Source: Ramlibacter sp. (lineage in GTDB: Bacteria; Pseudomonadota; Gammaproteobacteria; Burkholderiales; Burkholderiaceae_C). Taken from it: a stretch of DNA of 58,855 nt. A program made the position numbers and the translations under genes. The stretch spans positions 1-58,855 of the forward strand of contig JAJTCN010000023.1 of the NCBI GenBank assembly GCA_021323335.1. Direction: 5' to 3'. Positions 38,663-48,844 of the stretch are shown piece by piece. The number at the start of each line of letters is the position of its first letter. Position 1 is the stretch's first letter. Below the pieces are notes generated by a model, which was not told the origin of the DNA, ran no database searches, and saw only the letters and a list, made by a program, of their open reading frames with translations.

Positions 38663-38694
38663 GGCCCGGCTGCGCCGCGCGGTGCAGCCGGGCC
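38663..38694 (+). terminator. Hairpin between rpmF and plsX
   Basis: GGCCCGGCTGC (38663-38673), a 10-nt loop, GCAGCCGGGCC (38684-38694), then TTCGTTTCTTTT. An 11-bp G/C stem followed by a T-rich run is a good intrinsic terminator, probably leaky so that rpmF is expressed above plsX. Confidence 0.75.
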
Positions 38695-38746
38695 TTCGTT
38701 TCTTTTGCGTCCGCAAAACCGCCTGTTTGCCCCTACAGTTGATGCC

Positions 38747-39799
38747 ATGACGACCATCCTGGCTGTCGATTGCATGGGCGGCGACCACGGGCCGCGCGTC
38801 ACGCTCACGGCGTGCCGCCACTTCCTGGACGCGCATCCCGAGGCGCAACTGCTGCTGGTGGGCGCCCCGGCCGCGCTCGCATCCTTCCAGCATGCCCGCG
38901 CGCGCATCGTTCCCGCCACCGAAGTGGTCACCATGGACGATGCCATCGAGGTGGCGCTGCGCAAGAAGAAGGACTCTTCGATGCGGGTGGCCATCCAGCA
39001 GGTGAAGGAGGGCAACGCGCAGGTCGCGGTGTCCGCCGGCAACACCGGGGCCCTGATGGCGCTGGCGCGCTACCTGCTCAAGACGGTGGACGGCATCGAC
39101 CGCCCTGCCATCGCCACCCGCCTGCCCAACGCCACGGGCGGCGCCACCACCGTGCTGGACCTCGGCGCCAACGTCGACTGCACGGAGCAGCACCTGCTGC
39201 AGTTCGCCGTGATGGGCTCCGCGCTGGTCGCCGCGCTCACCGGCAACAACATGCCCACCGTGGGCCTGCTGAACATCGGCGAGGAAGTGATCAAGGGCAG
39301 CGAGGTGATCAAGAAGGCCGGCGAGCTGCTGCGTTCGGCCGGCGCCGCCGGCGACATCAACTTCTTCGGCAACGTCGAAGGCAACGACATCTTCAAGGGC
39401 ACCACCGACATCGTGGTCTGCGACGGCTTCGTCGGCAACGTGATGCTCAAGACCGGCGAAGGCGTCGCCTCGCTGATCAGCGGATTCCTCAAGGAGGAAT
39501 TCACCCGCAACCCGCTGACCAAGCTGGCCGCGCTGGCCGCGTACCCGGTCCTGGCGGCGCTGAAAAAGCGCGTGGACCACCGCCGCTACAACGGCGCCGC
39601 CCTGCTGGGCCTGCGCGGGCTGGTCTTCAAGAGCCACGGTTCCGCCGACGAACTCGCGTTCGAGCAGGCGCTGAACCGGGCTTATGATGCGGCCCGCAAC
39701 AACCTGCTCGACCGCGTCCAGGCCCGGATAGCGCACGCCCGACCCCTGCTGGTCGGCTCCGATGCCGACGCCGCGCCGCTGGAAACGGCCACCACCTGA
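38747..39799 (+). CDS. plsX: Phosphate acyltransferase PlsX
   Basis: Converts acyl-ACP to acyl-phosphate for glycerolipid synthesis. The 350-residue protein begins [19 protein letters not shown] and has [57 protein letters not shown] and [15 protein letters not shown], all PlsX signatures. It is a peripheral membrane enzyme. The start is set by the conserved N-terminus; a longer in-frame reading adds 14 residues without support. fabH follows 2 bp after its stop. Confidence 0.97.
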   Translation: MTTILAVDCMGGDHGPRVTLTACRHFLDAHPEAQLLLVGAPAALASFQHARARIVPATEVVTMDDAIEVALRKKKDSSMRVAIQQVKEGNAQVAVSAGNTGALMALARYLLKTVDGIDRPAIATRLPNATGGATTVLDLGANVDCTEQHLLQFAVMGSALVAALTGNNMPTVGLLNIGEEVIKGSEVIKKAGELLRSAGAAGDINFFGNVEGNDIFKGTTDIVVCDGFVGNVMLKTGEGVASLISGFLKEEFTRNPLTKLAALAAYPVLAALKKRVDHRRYNGAALLGLRGLVFKSHGSADELAFEQALNRAYDAARNNLLDRVQARIAHARPLLVGSDADAAPLETATT

Positions 39800-39801
39800 G
39801 A

Positions 39802-40779
39802 ATGACCCAATATTCCCGGATCACGGGCACGGGCAGCTACCTGCCCCCGAAGCGCGTGACCAACGAGGACCTGGCGGCGCAACTCGCCGCCGACGGCATC
39901 GAAACCTCCGACCAGTGGATCGTGGAGCGCACCGGCATCCGCGCGCGCCACTTCGCCGAGCCCGACGTCACCAGCAGCGACCTCGCGCTGCACGCCGCGC
40001 GCGGCGCGCTGGAAGCGGCGGGACGCAAGCCGTCCGACATCGACCTGATCATCGTCGCCACGTCCACCCCGGACATGGTGTTCCCCTCGTCGGCAGCGAT
40101 CCTGCAGCACAAGCTGGGCATCGCCGGCTGCCCGGCCTTCGACGTGCAGGCGGTGTGCAGCGGCTTCGTCTATGCGCTGACGGTCGCCGACGCGATGATC
40201 CGCACCGGCAGCGCCAGCAAGGCGCTCGTGGTCGGCGCCGAGGTGTTCTCGCGCATCCTCGACTTCAAGGACCGCACCACCTGCGTCCTGTTCGGCGACG
40301 GCGCCGGCGCGGTGGTGCTCGAAGCGTCGGACACCCCTGGCATCCTGGCCACCGATCTGCATGCCGACGGCAAGCACGTCGGCATCCTGTGCGTGCCCGG
40401 CAGCGTGTCCGGCGGCAAGGTGCTGGGCGACCCGCTGCTGAAGATGGACGGGCAGGCCGTGTTCAAGCTGGCGGTCGGCGTGCTCGAGCAATCGGCGCGC
40501 GCGACGCTCGAGAAGGCTGGCCGCACCGAAGCCGACATCGACTGGCTGATCCCGCACCAGGCCAACCTGCGCATCATGCAGGGCACGGCGAAGAAGCTGA
40601 AGCTGCCGCTGGAAAAGCTGGTGGTGACGGTGGACCAGCACGGCAACACGTCGGCCGCGTCGATCCCGCTGGCACTGGACGCCGCCGTCCGCAAGGGCCA
40701 GGTCAGGAAGGGCGACACCGTCCTGCTCGAAGGCGTTGGCGGCGGCTTCACCTGGGGCGCTGTGCTGCTGGACTTCTGA
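39802..40779 (+). CDS. fabH: 3-oxoacyl-ACP synthase III
   Basis: Initiates fatty-acid synthesis by condensing acetyl-CoA with malonyl-ACP. The 325-residue thiolase-fold enzyme has the Cys-His-Asn triad: Cys119 ([12 protein letters not shown]), His252 (IPHQANLRI) and Asn282 ([12 protein letters not shown]). [12 protein letters not shown] and the end [13 protein letters not shown] are conserved. Only 2 bp separate it from plsX, and fabD begins 46 bp later with its own GGAG site. Confidence 0.97.
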   Translation: MTQYSRITGTGSYLPPKRVTNEDLAAQLAADGIETSDQWIVERTGIRARHFAEPDVTSSDLALHAARGALEAAGRKPSDIDLIIVATSTPDMVFPSSAAILQHKLGIAGCPAFDVQAVCSGFVYALTVADAMIRTGSASKALVVGAEVFSRILDFKDRTTCVLFGDGAGAVVLEASDTPGILATDLHADGKHVGILCVPGSVSGGKVLGDPLLKMDGQAVFKLAVGVLEQSARATLEKAGRTEADIDWLIPHQANLRIMQGTAKKLKLPLEKLVVTVDQHGNTSAASIPLALDAAVRKGQVRKGDTVLLEGVGGGFTWGAVLLDF

Positions 40780-40825
40780 GCCGCGGCAGCGGTTCGACCA
40801 ACGACAAAAGCATGTGGAGACAGGC

Positions 40826-41772
40826 ATGAAACCGTTCGCATTCGTCTTTCCGGGGCAGGGCTCGCAGTCCGTCGGGATGCTCGACGCATGGGGCGACCAT
40901 CCCGCGGTCGCGGCCACCCTGGCGGAAGCGTCGGACGCCCTTGGCGAGGACATCGGCCGCCTCATCCGGGAAGGGCCGAAGGAAGCGCTGGCGCTGACCT
41001 CGAACACGCAGCCCGTGATGCTGGTGGCGGGCCTCGCGGCCTACCGCGCATGGCTGGCCGAGGGCGGCGCGGAGCCCGCCGTGGTCGCCGGCCACTCGCT
41101 GGGCGAATACACCGCTCTGGTCGCCGCCGGCGCACTGGCGCTGGCCGATGCCGCGCCGCTGGTGCGCTTCCGCGCGCAGGCGATGCAGGAGGCCGTGCCC
41201 GTGGGCACCGGCGCGATGGCCGCGATCCTGGGCATGGATGCGCAGCGCGTGATCGAGGGCTGCGCCGAAGCGCTGCGCAGCTTCGGCCCGAACAGCGGCG
41301 AGACGGTGGAGGCCGCCAACTTCAACGATCCGGCGCAGACCGTCATCGCCGGCAGCAAGGCCGCGGTGGACAAGGCCTGCGAAGTGCTCAAGGGCATGGG
41401 CGCCAAGCGCGCGCTGCCGCTGCCGGTGTCGGCGCCTTTCCATTCCAGTCTGATGAAGCCGGCGGCCGAGCGGCTGCGGGAGCGGCTCGCCGCCACCCCC
41501 CTCGTTGCGCCGCGCATCCCGGTGGTCAACAACATCGAGGTGAAGGTCGAGACCGATCCGGACCGCATCCGCGCCGCGCTCTACGAGCAGGCCTTCGGCC
41601 CGGTCCGCTGGGTCGAGTGCGTCCGCGCGATCCAGTCCCGCGGCGTCACCACCATCGTCGAATGCGGCCCCGGCAAAGTGCTCGCCGGCCTCGTCAAGCG
41701 CATCGACGCGACGCTGGCATCCGCCACCATCCATGACCCGGCCAGCCTGGCCGAAGCCAAGGGACTGCTCGC

Positions 41773-41776
<4 letters not shown>
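40826..41776 (+). CDS. fabD: Malonyl-CoA:ACP transacylase
   Basis: Loads malonyl groups on acyl carrier protein. The 316-residue protein has FPGQGSQSVGM at the N-terminus, nucleophile Ser91 in AGHSLGEYTALVAAGAL, Arg116 in VRFRAQAMQEAVP, and His206 in VSAPFHSSLM. GPGKVLAGLVKRI closes it. ATG at 40826 has GGAGACAGGC directly upstream; more upstream in-frame starts lie in the fabH end. The TGA overlaps the fabG ATG (ATGA). Confidence 0.97.
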
Positions 41777-42847
<1,071 letters not shown>

Positions 42848-42853
42848 GCCCAG

Positions 42854-44095
42854 ATGCGTCGGCGCGTCGTCGTGACGGGACTGGGCTGCGTGAGCCCGGT
42901 GGGGAATACCGTCGCCGAATCCTGGGCCAACCTGCTGGCGGGCCAAAGCGGCATCGACACGGTGCGGTCGTTCGACACCGGCAGCCTCTCGGTGAAGTTC
43001 GCGGGCGAGGTGAAGGGCTTCAACGTCACCGACTACCTGCCCGAGAAGGAAGCCCGGCACATGGACCGCTTCATCCACCTCGGGCTGGCCGCGGCCAGCC
43101 AGGCGGTGGCGGATGCCGGCCTGCCCACGGGCGCTGGCCTGGACCCGGAGCTCGCCACGCGCATCGGCGTCAACATCGGCTCCGGCATCGGCGGCCTGCC
43201 GATGATCGAGCTGACCCATACCGAGATGGTCAACCGCGGCCCGCGGCGGATCTCCCCCTTCTTCGTGCCGGCGTCGATCATCAACATGATCTCCGGCCAC
43301 GTGTCCATCCGCTTCGGCTTCCAGGGGCCGAACATCGCCGTCGTCACGGCCTGCACCACCGGCCTGCACGCGATCGGCGTGTCGGCGCGGATGATCGAGA
43401 GCGGTGACGCCGACGTCATGGTCGCCGGCGGCGCCGAATCCTGCGTCTCCCCGCTGGGCATCGGCGGCTTCGCCGCGGCGCGCGCGCTGTCCACCCGCAA
43501 CGAAGATCCCAAGACGGCCTCCCGCCCCTGGGACAAGGACCGCGACGGCTTCGTGCTGGGCGAGGGCGGCGGCGTGATGGTGCTGGAGGAATACGAGCAC
43601 GCGAAGAAGCGCGGAGCGAAGATCTACGCGGAGCTCGCCGGCTTCGGCATGAGCGCGGACGCGTACCACATGACCGCGCCCAACGTGGACGGCCCGCGCC
43701 GCTCCATGGTGGCGGCGCTGAAGAACGCCGGGGTCAACCCCGACCAGGTGCAGTACCTCAATGCCCACGGCACCTCCACGCCGCTGGGCGACGTGAACGA
43801 GACCAACGCGATCAAGAACACGCTGGGCGACCACGCGAAGAAGGCGGTGGTGAATTCCACCAAGTCGATGACCGGCCACCTGCTGGGCGGCGCCGGCGGC
43901 ATCGAATCCGTCTTCACGGTGCTGGCCATCCACCACCAGAAGAGCCCGCCGACGATCAACATCTTCAACCAGGACCCCGAGTGCGACCTGGACTACTGCG
44001 CCAACGAGGCGCGGGACCTGAAGATCGAGGTCGCGCTGAAGAACAACTTCGGCTTCGGCGGCACCAACGGCTCGCTGGTGTTCAGGCGCATCTGA
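42854..44095 (+). CDS. fabF: 3-oxoacyl-ACP synthase II
   Basis: Elongating condensing enzyme. The 413-residue thiolase-fold protein has Cys167 ([13 protein letters not shown]), His305 ([11 protein letters not shown]) and His342 ([13 protein letters not shown]), the Cys-His-His triad of KAS I/II, with the ending [29 protein letters not shown] at the N-terminus is the KAS II start. Lies 6 bp behind acpP and closes the plsX-fab cluster. No FabA/FabZ gene is found in the window. Confidence 0.97.
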   Translation: MRRRVVVTGLGCVSPVGNTVAESWANLLAGQSGIDTVRSFDTGSLSVKFAGEVKGFNVTDYLPEKEARHMDRFIHLGLAAASQAVADAGLPTGAGLDPELATRIGVNIGSGIGGLPMIELTHTEMVNRGPRRISPFFVPASIINMISGHVSIRFGFQGPNIAVVTACTTGLHAIGVSARMIESGDADVMVAGGAESCVSPLGIGGFAAARALSTRNEDPKTASRPWDKDRDGFVLGEGGGVMVLEEYEHAKKRGAKIYAELAGFGMSADAYHMTAPNVDGPRRSMVAALKNAGVNPDQVQYLNAHGTSTPLGDVNETNAIKNTLGDHAKKAVVNSTKSMTGHLLGGAGGIESVFTVLAIHHQKSPPTINIFNQDPECDLDYCANEARDLKIEVALKNNFGFGGTNGSLVFRRI

Positions 44096-44120
44096 GCGCG
44101 CCCGCGCCGACGTCCCTCCC

Positions 44121-44609
44121 ATGCACGCGGCCCCATCGGTGAGTTATCCGGTGGGGCGCAGCGCGTTCGCGGCGGCGCTGCTGGCGTTGCTGACGGCGGC
44201 CGGCCTGGCCGCGGTGCTGGCTTTCACCCTGCAATCCACTGTTTTCGGCTGGCGGCAGGCGGTCGCCTGGGCGGCGTTCGCGGTCGCCGGCCTGCTGGCC
44301 GCCGCTGCCTGGCTGCGCTCGGCCCGCGGGGTGCTGCACTGGGACGGTCTCGCCTGGCAGTGGGAGGAGGCCGGCGCGGCGGCGTCCGGCGAGCCAGAAA
44401 TCGCGCTGGACCTGCAGCCGCGACTGTTGCTGCGATGGCGCTCCGAAGGCGGCGCCGTGCGCTGGCTCTGGCTGGAGCGGGAGTCGGCCCCGTCCCACTG
44501 GGATGCGCTGCGCCGTGCGGTATATTCGCGCGCCAACGCCCCCATCCCGGCCTTCCCGCAAGAGGGGAAGGAGCGCCCGGCGGGCCAGCCTCCCGCGGCC
44601 GAACCATGA
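44121..44609 (+). CDS. Membrane protein, weak YgfX/CptA-like character
   Basis: A 162-residue protein with two membrane helices (about 14-35 and 43-63; AALLALLTAAGLAAVLAFTL, AWAAFAVAGLLAAAAWL) then a soluble tail with WDGLAWQWEE, LLLRWRSEGGAVRWLWLERES and HWDALRRAVYS. That layout recalls the YgfX/CptA family, but similarity is too weak for a firm call. Its TGA overlaps the rpoE ATG (ATGA), so it is coupled to the sigma factor. The last 25 residues are Pro-rich and probably unstructured. Confidence 0.7.
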   Translation: MHAAPSVSYPVGRSAFAAALLALLTAAGLAAVLAFTLQSTVFGWRQAVAWAAFAVAGLLAAAAWLRSARGVLHWDGLAWQWEEAGAAASGEPEIALDLQPRLLLRWRSEGGAVRWLWLERESAPSHWDALRRAVYSRANAPIPAFPQEGKERPAGQPPAAEP

Positions 44610-45241
44610 CCAAGACGCCTCCTGCCGCACCCCCGTCCCCCGGTGACACCGACCTCATGCTGGTCGAGCGCACCGTGGCCGGCGACCAGAAGGCCTACGA
44701 ATTGCTGGTACTGAAGTACCAGCGGCGCATCGAGCGCCTGATCGGCCGCATGGTGCGCGACACCGACCTGATCGAGGACATCGCGCAGGAAACCTTCATC
44801 CGGGCCTACCGCGCCCTCGCCCAGTTCCGCGGCGAGGCGCAGTTCTATACATGGCTGTACCGGATTGCAGTCAATACCGCGAAAAAAGCCCTGGTCGACC
44901 TCAAGCGCGACCCCGTCGTATCCGAAAGTTCGCTCCGCGGAAACGATGATGAGGAAGAAACTTCCGGCATGGAGAACGAACTAACCTCCGCGGAAACGCC
45001 GGAAACGGTGCTGGCGGCGAAGGAAATCGCCGCCGCGGTCAACTCGGCCATGGAGGCGCTCCCCGAGGAATTGCGGCAGGCGGTGACGCTGCGCGAGATC
45101 GAGGGCCTGAGCTACGAGGAGATCGCGGAAGTGATGAATTGCCCGATCGGCACGGTGCGTTCGCGCATCTTCCGGGCGCGCGAGTCGATTTCGGCGAAAG
45201 TGAAGCCCATGCTGGAGAACCAGTCGGGCAAGCGCTGGTGA
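44606..45241 (+). CDS. rpoE: ECF sigma factor sigma-E (AlgU/RpoE)
   Basis: Envelope-stress sigma factor. In the 211-residue protein region 2 covers about 30-95 (AYELLVLKYQRRIERLIGRMV, DIAQETFIRAYRALAQFRGEAQFYTWLYRIA) and region 4 about 150-200 (LPEELRQAVTLREIEGLSYEEIAEVMNC, GTVRSRIFRARE). Normally held inactive at the membrane by RseA, encoded next. Stop overlaps the rseA region. The operon rpoE-rseA-rseB-htrA is the standard AlgU-MucABD order. Confidence 0.96.
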   Translation: MTKTPPAAPPSPGDTDLMLVERTVAGDQKAYELLVLKYQRRIERLIGRMVRDTDLIEDIAQETFIRAYRALAQFRGEAQFYTWLYRIAVNTAKKALVDLKRDPVVSESSLRGNDDEEETSGMENELTSAETPETVLAAKEIAAAVNSAMEALPEELRQAVTLREIEGLSYEEIAEVMNCPIGTVRSRIFRARESISAKVKPMLENQSGKRW

Positions 45242-45249
45242 GGCGCGGG

Positions 45250-45834
45250 ATGAACGAGATGGACAAGATGGACAACCAGGAATTGATTTCGGCGCTGGCC
45301 GACGGGCAGGTGCGGGGCGAGGCGCTCGCGCAGGCCGTGCAGGCAGCGGCGGCGGATGCGCGTGCGCGCGAGGCCTGGTGTGCCTACCACCTGGTGGGCG
45401 AGGTGCTGCGCACCGGCCGGGCCCCCACCGGCGCGGCCCCCGAGGACTTTCTTGCGCGCCTGCGTGTCCGCCTGGAGGCGGAGCCCGCCCCCCGGCCTGT
45501 CCTTGCGGTGATTCCCGCCCCCGTGGTGCGGGGCAGCGAGCGCGCCGCGGCCAACGACTGGCGCTGGAAGCTGGCGGCCGGCTTCGCGTCCGTCGCGGCC
45601 GTCGCCGCGATCGGCTGGAACCTCACGGGCAGCAGCATCGGGCCGACCTCGCAGCCGCAATTGGCCGCGGCGCCTGCCGGCGTCAGCACTGCCGCCGTGC
45701 AACCCGCATCGATGATCCGCGACCCGCAGCTGGACCGCCTGCTCGCGGCGCACCGCCAGCTGGGCGGCGCCACCGCGCTGCAGACGTCCTCCGGCTTCCT
45801 GCGCAGCGCCACCTTCGAGGGGCCGGCCCGCTGA
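45250..45834 (+). CDS. rseA: Anti-sigma-E factor RseA (MucA-like)
   Basis: A 194-residue inner-membrane protein: cytoplasmic anti-sigma domain (MDNQELISALADGQV-GEAL, AWCAYHLVGEVLRT), one membrane helix around 107-124 (WKLAAGFASVAAVAAIGW) and a periplasmic tail that would be cut by DegS/AlgW-type protease. ATG at 45250 (MNEMDKMDN) is chosen; an in-frame GTG at 45238 overlapping the rpoE stop is an alternative. rseB follows after 8 bp. Confidence 0.92.
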   Translation: MNEMDKMDNQELISALADGQVRGEALAQAVQAAAADARAREAWCAYHLVGEVLRTGRAPTGAAPEDFLARLRVRLEAEPAPRPVLAVIPAPVVRGSERAAANDWRWKLAAGFASVAAVAAIGWNLTGSSIGPTSQPQLAAAPAGVSTAAVQPASMIRDPQLDRLLAAHRQLGGATALQTSSGFLRSATFEGPAR

Positions 45835-45842
45835 GGCCCAGC

Positions 45843-46874
45843 ATGAACCGACCGATCCCCGCCATCGCCGGCAGGCGCCTCGCCAACGGGGTCCTCGCCA
45901 TGTCGGCGGTCGTCGCCATGGGCCTGGCCGCCACCGCGGCCGCCGGCGGCCGGGCCGCGGATGCGCGCTCCGGCGCGAAGGGCGAGCGCACCGTCAACGA
46001 GTGGCTCACGCGCATGCATGACGCCTCGCGCCAGCGCAGCTACGTGGGCACCTTTGTCGTTTCGTCCAGCAACGGCTCGATGTCCAGCTCGCGCATCTGG
46101 CATGCCTGCGACGGCCAGCGCCAGGTGGAGCGCGTCGAGTCGCTGTCGGGCGCGCCGCGGTCCACGTTCCGCAAGGACGACGAGGTCTTCACCTTCCTGC
46201 CGGAAAGCCGCACCGTGCGCAGCGAGCGTCGCGAATCGCTCGGGCCCTTCCCCGAGCTGATGCGGCCCGCGGAATCGGCCATCGCCGAGTACTACACGGC
46301 GCAGCGCATCGGCGGCGACCGCGTCGCCGGCTTCGAGGCCGACATCGTGCAGGTGCTGCCCAAGGATGCCCTGCGCTTCGGCTATCGCATCTGGAGCGAG
46401 AAGAAGAGCGGCCTGGTGGTGAAGATGCAGACGGTGGACGACGGCGGCAAGGTGCTCGAGCAGGCGGCCTTCTCCGAGTTGCAGCTCGATGCGCCCGTGC
46501 GCATGGAGCGCCTGGAACAGATGATGGCCGTGCCGGACGGCTGGCGGGTCGAGAAGGCCGACGCCGTCAAGACCACGGCCGCCGCCGAAGGCTGGGCGCT
46601 CAAGGCCGCCGTGCCGGGCTTCAAGCCGATGAATACCTACAAGCGGCCGTCGGAGGGTGTCCTGCAGTGGACCTTCTCGGACGGGCTGGCCTCCGTGTCC
46701 CTGTTCGTCGAGGCCTACGACCGGCAGCGCCATGCGCAGGAGGGCGTGTTCCCCAGCGGCGCCACCAACACCCTGACGCACCGCGTGGGGCAGGAGTGGT
46801 GGGTCACGGCGGTGGGCGAGGTGCCCGCCCAGACGCTGAAGGCCTTCGCGGTCAGCCTTGAGCGGCGCCGGTAG
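45843..46874 (+). CDS. rseB: Sigma-E regulatory protein RseB (MucB)
   Basis: A 343-residue periplasmic protein. Signal sequence in 1-38 (ANGVLAMSAVVAMGLAATAAAGG), then the MucB/RseB domain: LTRMHDASRQRSYVGTFV, VERVESLSGAPR, FPELM and, in the C-terminal lobe, GWRVEKADAV, VLQWTFSDGLASVSLFVE and LTHRVGQEWWVTAVGEVP. RseB binds the RseA periplasmic tail and senses lipopolysaccharide intermediates. A hairpin (46896-46920) lies between it and htrA. Confidence 0.93.
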   Translation: MNRPIPAIAGRRLANGVLAMSAVVAMGLAATAAAGGRAADARSGAKGERTVNEWLTRMHDASRQRSYVGTFVVSSSNGSMSSSRIWHACDGQRQVERVESLSGAPRSTFRKDDEVFTFLPESRTVRSERRESLGPFPELMRPAESAIAEYYTAQRIGGDRVAGFEADIVQVLPKDALRFGYRIWSEKKSGLVVKMQTVDDGGKVLEQAAFSELQLDAPVRMERLEQMMAVPDGWRVEKADAVKTTAAAEGWALKAAVPGFKPMNTYKRPSEGVLQWTFSDGLASVSLFVEAYDRQRHAQEGVFPSGATNTLTHRVGQEWWVTAVGEVPAQTLKAFAVSLERRR

Positions 46875-46895
46875 AGCCCCCATCTCTGGACAGCC

Positions 46896-46920
46896 GGGCC
46901 TTGCCCGCGTGTAAAGGCCC
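46896..46920 (+). terminator. Weak hairpin after rseB
   Basis: GGGCCTT (46896-46902) and AAGGCCC (46914-46920) with an 11-nt loop. No U-run, so at most an attenuator or processing hairpin between rseB and htrA. Confidence 0.4.
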
Positions 46921-46941
46921 CATGCGTCGTTGACTGACGCA

Positions 46942-46968
46942 GAACCTTTACGCTTGGACGTATTCTCA
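46942..46968 (+). promoter_or_regulatory. Sigma-E-like promoter candidate upstream of htrA
   Basis: GAACCTT (46942-46948), 15 bp, TCTCA (46964-46968). This resembles the AlgU/RpoE consensus (GAACTT, about 16 bp, TCTGA) with one extra C and one mismatch. The predicted start would lie 30 bp before the htrA ATG. It would give htrA/mucD its own stress-induced transcript. Confidence 0.45.
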
Positions 46969-47005
46969 GCTATTACGTTTGGTCGACCCTTCTGGAGAGG
47001 TCCGT

Positions 47006-48444
47006 ATGTTCCGCCTGGATAGCAAGAACGTGCGCAGCGGTGGACTGGCGGTGGCCCTGGCCATCGCCGGCGCCGTGGCGTTCACGCCGGTCACACCGGC
47101 GCATGCGCAATCGGCGCCGCAGCCGCGGTCGTTGCCCGATTTCACCGACCTGGTGGACCAGGTCGGTCCCGCTGTCGTCAACATCCGCACCGTCGAGCGC
47201 GCGCGCAGCCTGGCCAGCGCCGGCAGCGGCGGCAGCAGCCAGGACGAGGAGATGCAGGAGTTCTTCCGGCGCTTCTTCGGCGTGCCGATGCCGAACGCGC
47301 CGAACACCCCGAACACGCCGCGCCAGCGTCCCAACCCGCGCGGCGAAGAGGAAACGCCGCGCGGCGTCGGCTCCGGCTTCATCCTCACGCCGGACGGCTT
47401 CGTCATGACCAATGCCCACGTGGTGGACGGCGCCGACGAGGTGATCGTGACCCTGCCGGACAAGCGCGAGTTCAAGGCCAAGGTGATCGGCACGCCCGAC
47501 AAGCGCACCGACGTCGCCGTCATCAAGATCGAGGCCACCGGCCTGCCGTTCGTGAAGATCGGCGACGTGAGCAAGCTGAAGGTCGGTGAATGGGTCATGG
47601 CGATCGGCTCGCCGTTCGGCTTGGAGAACACGGTCACCGCCGGCATCATCAGCGCCAAGGGGCGCGACACCGGCGACTACCTGCCCTTCATCCAGACCGA
47701 CGTGGCCATCAACCCCGGCAACTCGGGCGGGCCGCTGATCAACATGCGCGGCGAGGTGATCGGCATCAACAGCCAGATCTACTCGCGCTCCGGCGGCTTC
47801 ATGGGCATCTCCTTCGCGATCCCGATCGACAGGTGACGCGCGACGTCGCCGAATCCATCGGGCTCGGCCGGCCGCAGGGCGCGCTGGTGCGCAGCGTCGA
47901 GAGCGGCTCGCCGGCGGACAAGGCGGGTGTCGAGGCGGGCGACATCATCACCCGCTTCAACGGCCAGCCGATCGACCGTGCCTCCGACCTGCCGCGCATG
48001 GTGGGCAACATGAAGCCGGGCACCCGCGCCGGCATCACCGTGTTCCGCCGGGGCAGCGCCAAGGAGCTTTCGGTCACGGTGGCGGAGTTCGAGCAGGAGG
48101 TGGCGAAGGCCGCCACGAAGCCGCCGCAGGCGCCGGACGACCGCCCCAAGCAGGCGTCGCCCGCGGCCCAGTCGCTCGGCCTGGTGGTGGCGGAACTCAC
48201 GCCGGCACAGCGCAAGGAAGCCAAGCTCGCCAAGGGCGGCGTGCGCGTCGAGGCGGTGACGGAGGCGGCGCAGCGCGCCGGCATCCGCGAGGGAGACATC
48301 ATCATGGCGATCTCCAACATCGACATCGGGTCGGTGAAGGAGTTCGACGCGGTGGTCGCGAAGGCCGACAAGTCCAAGCCGATCCCGGTGCTGCTGCGCC
48401 GGGGCGAGCTGGCCAGCTACCTGCTGATCCGCCCGGCGCGCTGA
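47006..48444 (+). pseudogene. mucD: DegP/HtrA (MucD) periplasmic serine protease, frame broken by internal deletion
   Basis: The reading frame from ATG 47006 (GGAGAGG leader) gives a 34-residue signal region (ending AHA) and a complete trypsin-like domain with His138 (TNAHVV), Asp169 (KRTDVAVIK) and Ser240 (NPGNSGGPL). It stops at TGA 47834-47836 after IPIDR (276 aa). The two PDZ domains continue in another frame from about 47833 (VTRDVAESIGLGRPQGAL...) to 48444. The usual linker between IPID and VTRDV (MRVSDQL, GRVTRGRIGVQI-type, about 26 residues) is missing, so about 76 nt are lost and the frame shifts. Either a real null or an assembly error. Confidence 0.85.
47833..48444 (+). CDS. Detached PDZ1-PDZ2 part of HtrA/MucD (possible reinitiated ORF)
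   Basis: A 203-codon frame that could begin at GTG 47833, overlapping the TGA that ends the protease part (GTGA). It encodes PDZ1 (GALVRSVESGSPADKAGVEAGDIITRFNGQ) and PDZ2 (GVRVEAVTEAAQRAGIREGDIIMAISN). Without a signal peptide it could not reach the periplasm, so it is more likely the 3' part of a broken gene than a working protein. Confidence 0.5.
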   Translation: MTRDVAESIGLGRPQGALVRSVESGSPADKAGVEAGDIITRFNGQPIDRASDLPRMVGNMKPGTRAGITVFRRGSAKELSVTVAEFEQEVAKAATKPPQAPDDRPKQASPAAQSLGLVVAELTPAQRKEAKLAKGGVRVEAVTEAAQRAGIREGDIIMAISNIDIGSVKEFDAVVAKADKSKPIPVLLRRGELASYLLIRPAR

Positions 48445-48461
48445 ACCCGGCCGCGGCCGCG

Positions 48462-48496
48462 AAAGCCCCAAGTCCTGCCAGGGCTTGGGGCTTTTT
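48462..48496 (+). terminator. Intrinsic terminator of the rpoE-htrA operon
   Basis: AAAGCCCCAAG (48462-48472) pairs with CTTGGGGCTTT (48484-48494), with an inner CCTG/CAGG pairing, followed by TT and CCTG. It is a classic strong Rho-independent terminator 18 bp after the htrA stop. Confidence 0.9.
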
Positions 48497-48743
48497 CCTG
48501 GCGATGGTCAAAAAAAGACAGGAAGGATGGAAGGTTTACTTGCCGCCCCGAACGGTCAATTTAGTTTGCGCTCGCTAACTTATTCGGCGGTCTAAGAACC
48601 GGATTGGTTAGAATTCAGGCTCGAGAGCGCACTTTCCCGGCATATCGAGGGGCCCCGGACCCACGATGCGGGATGCCCAACAGGACGTGCACCGCCGATC
48701 CACAGGCGGCCCACATGTTGTCCCACCGAAGCCCTCTCCAAAT

Positions 48744-48763
48744 TGTGAATAACCTGTGAATAA
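48744..48763 (-). promoter_or_regulatory. Two tandem DnaA-box-like motifs
   Basis: On the minus strand the sequence reads TTATTCACA-GG-TTATTCACA. Both 9-mers match the DnaA consensus TTATNCACA exactly and are one helical turn apart (11 bp). Binding has not been shown; the second overlaps a TAAAAT hexamer. Confidence 0.5.
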
Positions 48764-48844
48764 AATGCGAGTTGCGGACCCGCAACGGCCGAGTGGGCGA
48801 GACCCCGAGGCTGTACGCCCGGCGCGTTTTGCCTACAATGAAGC

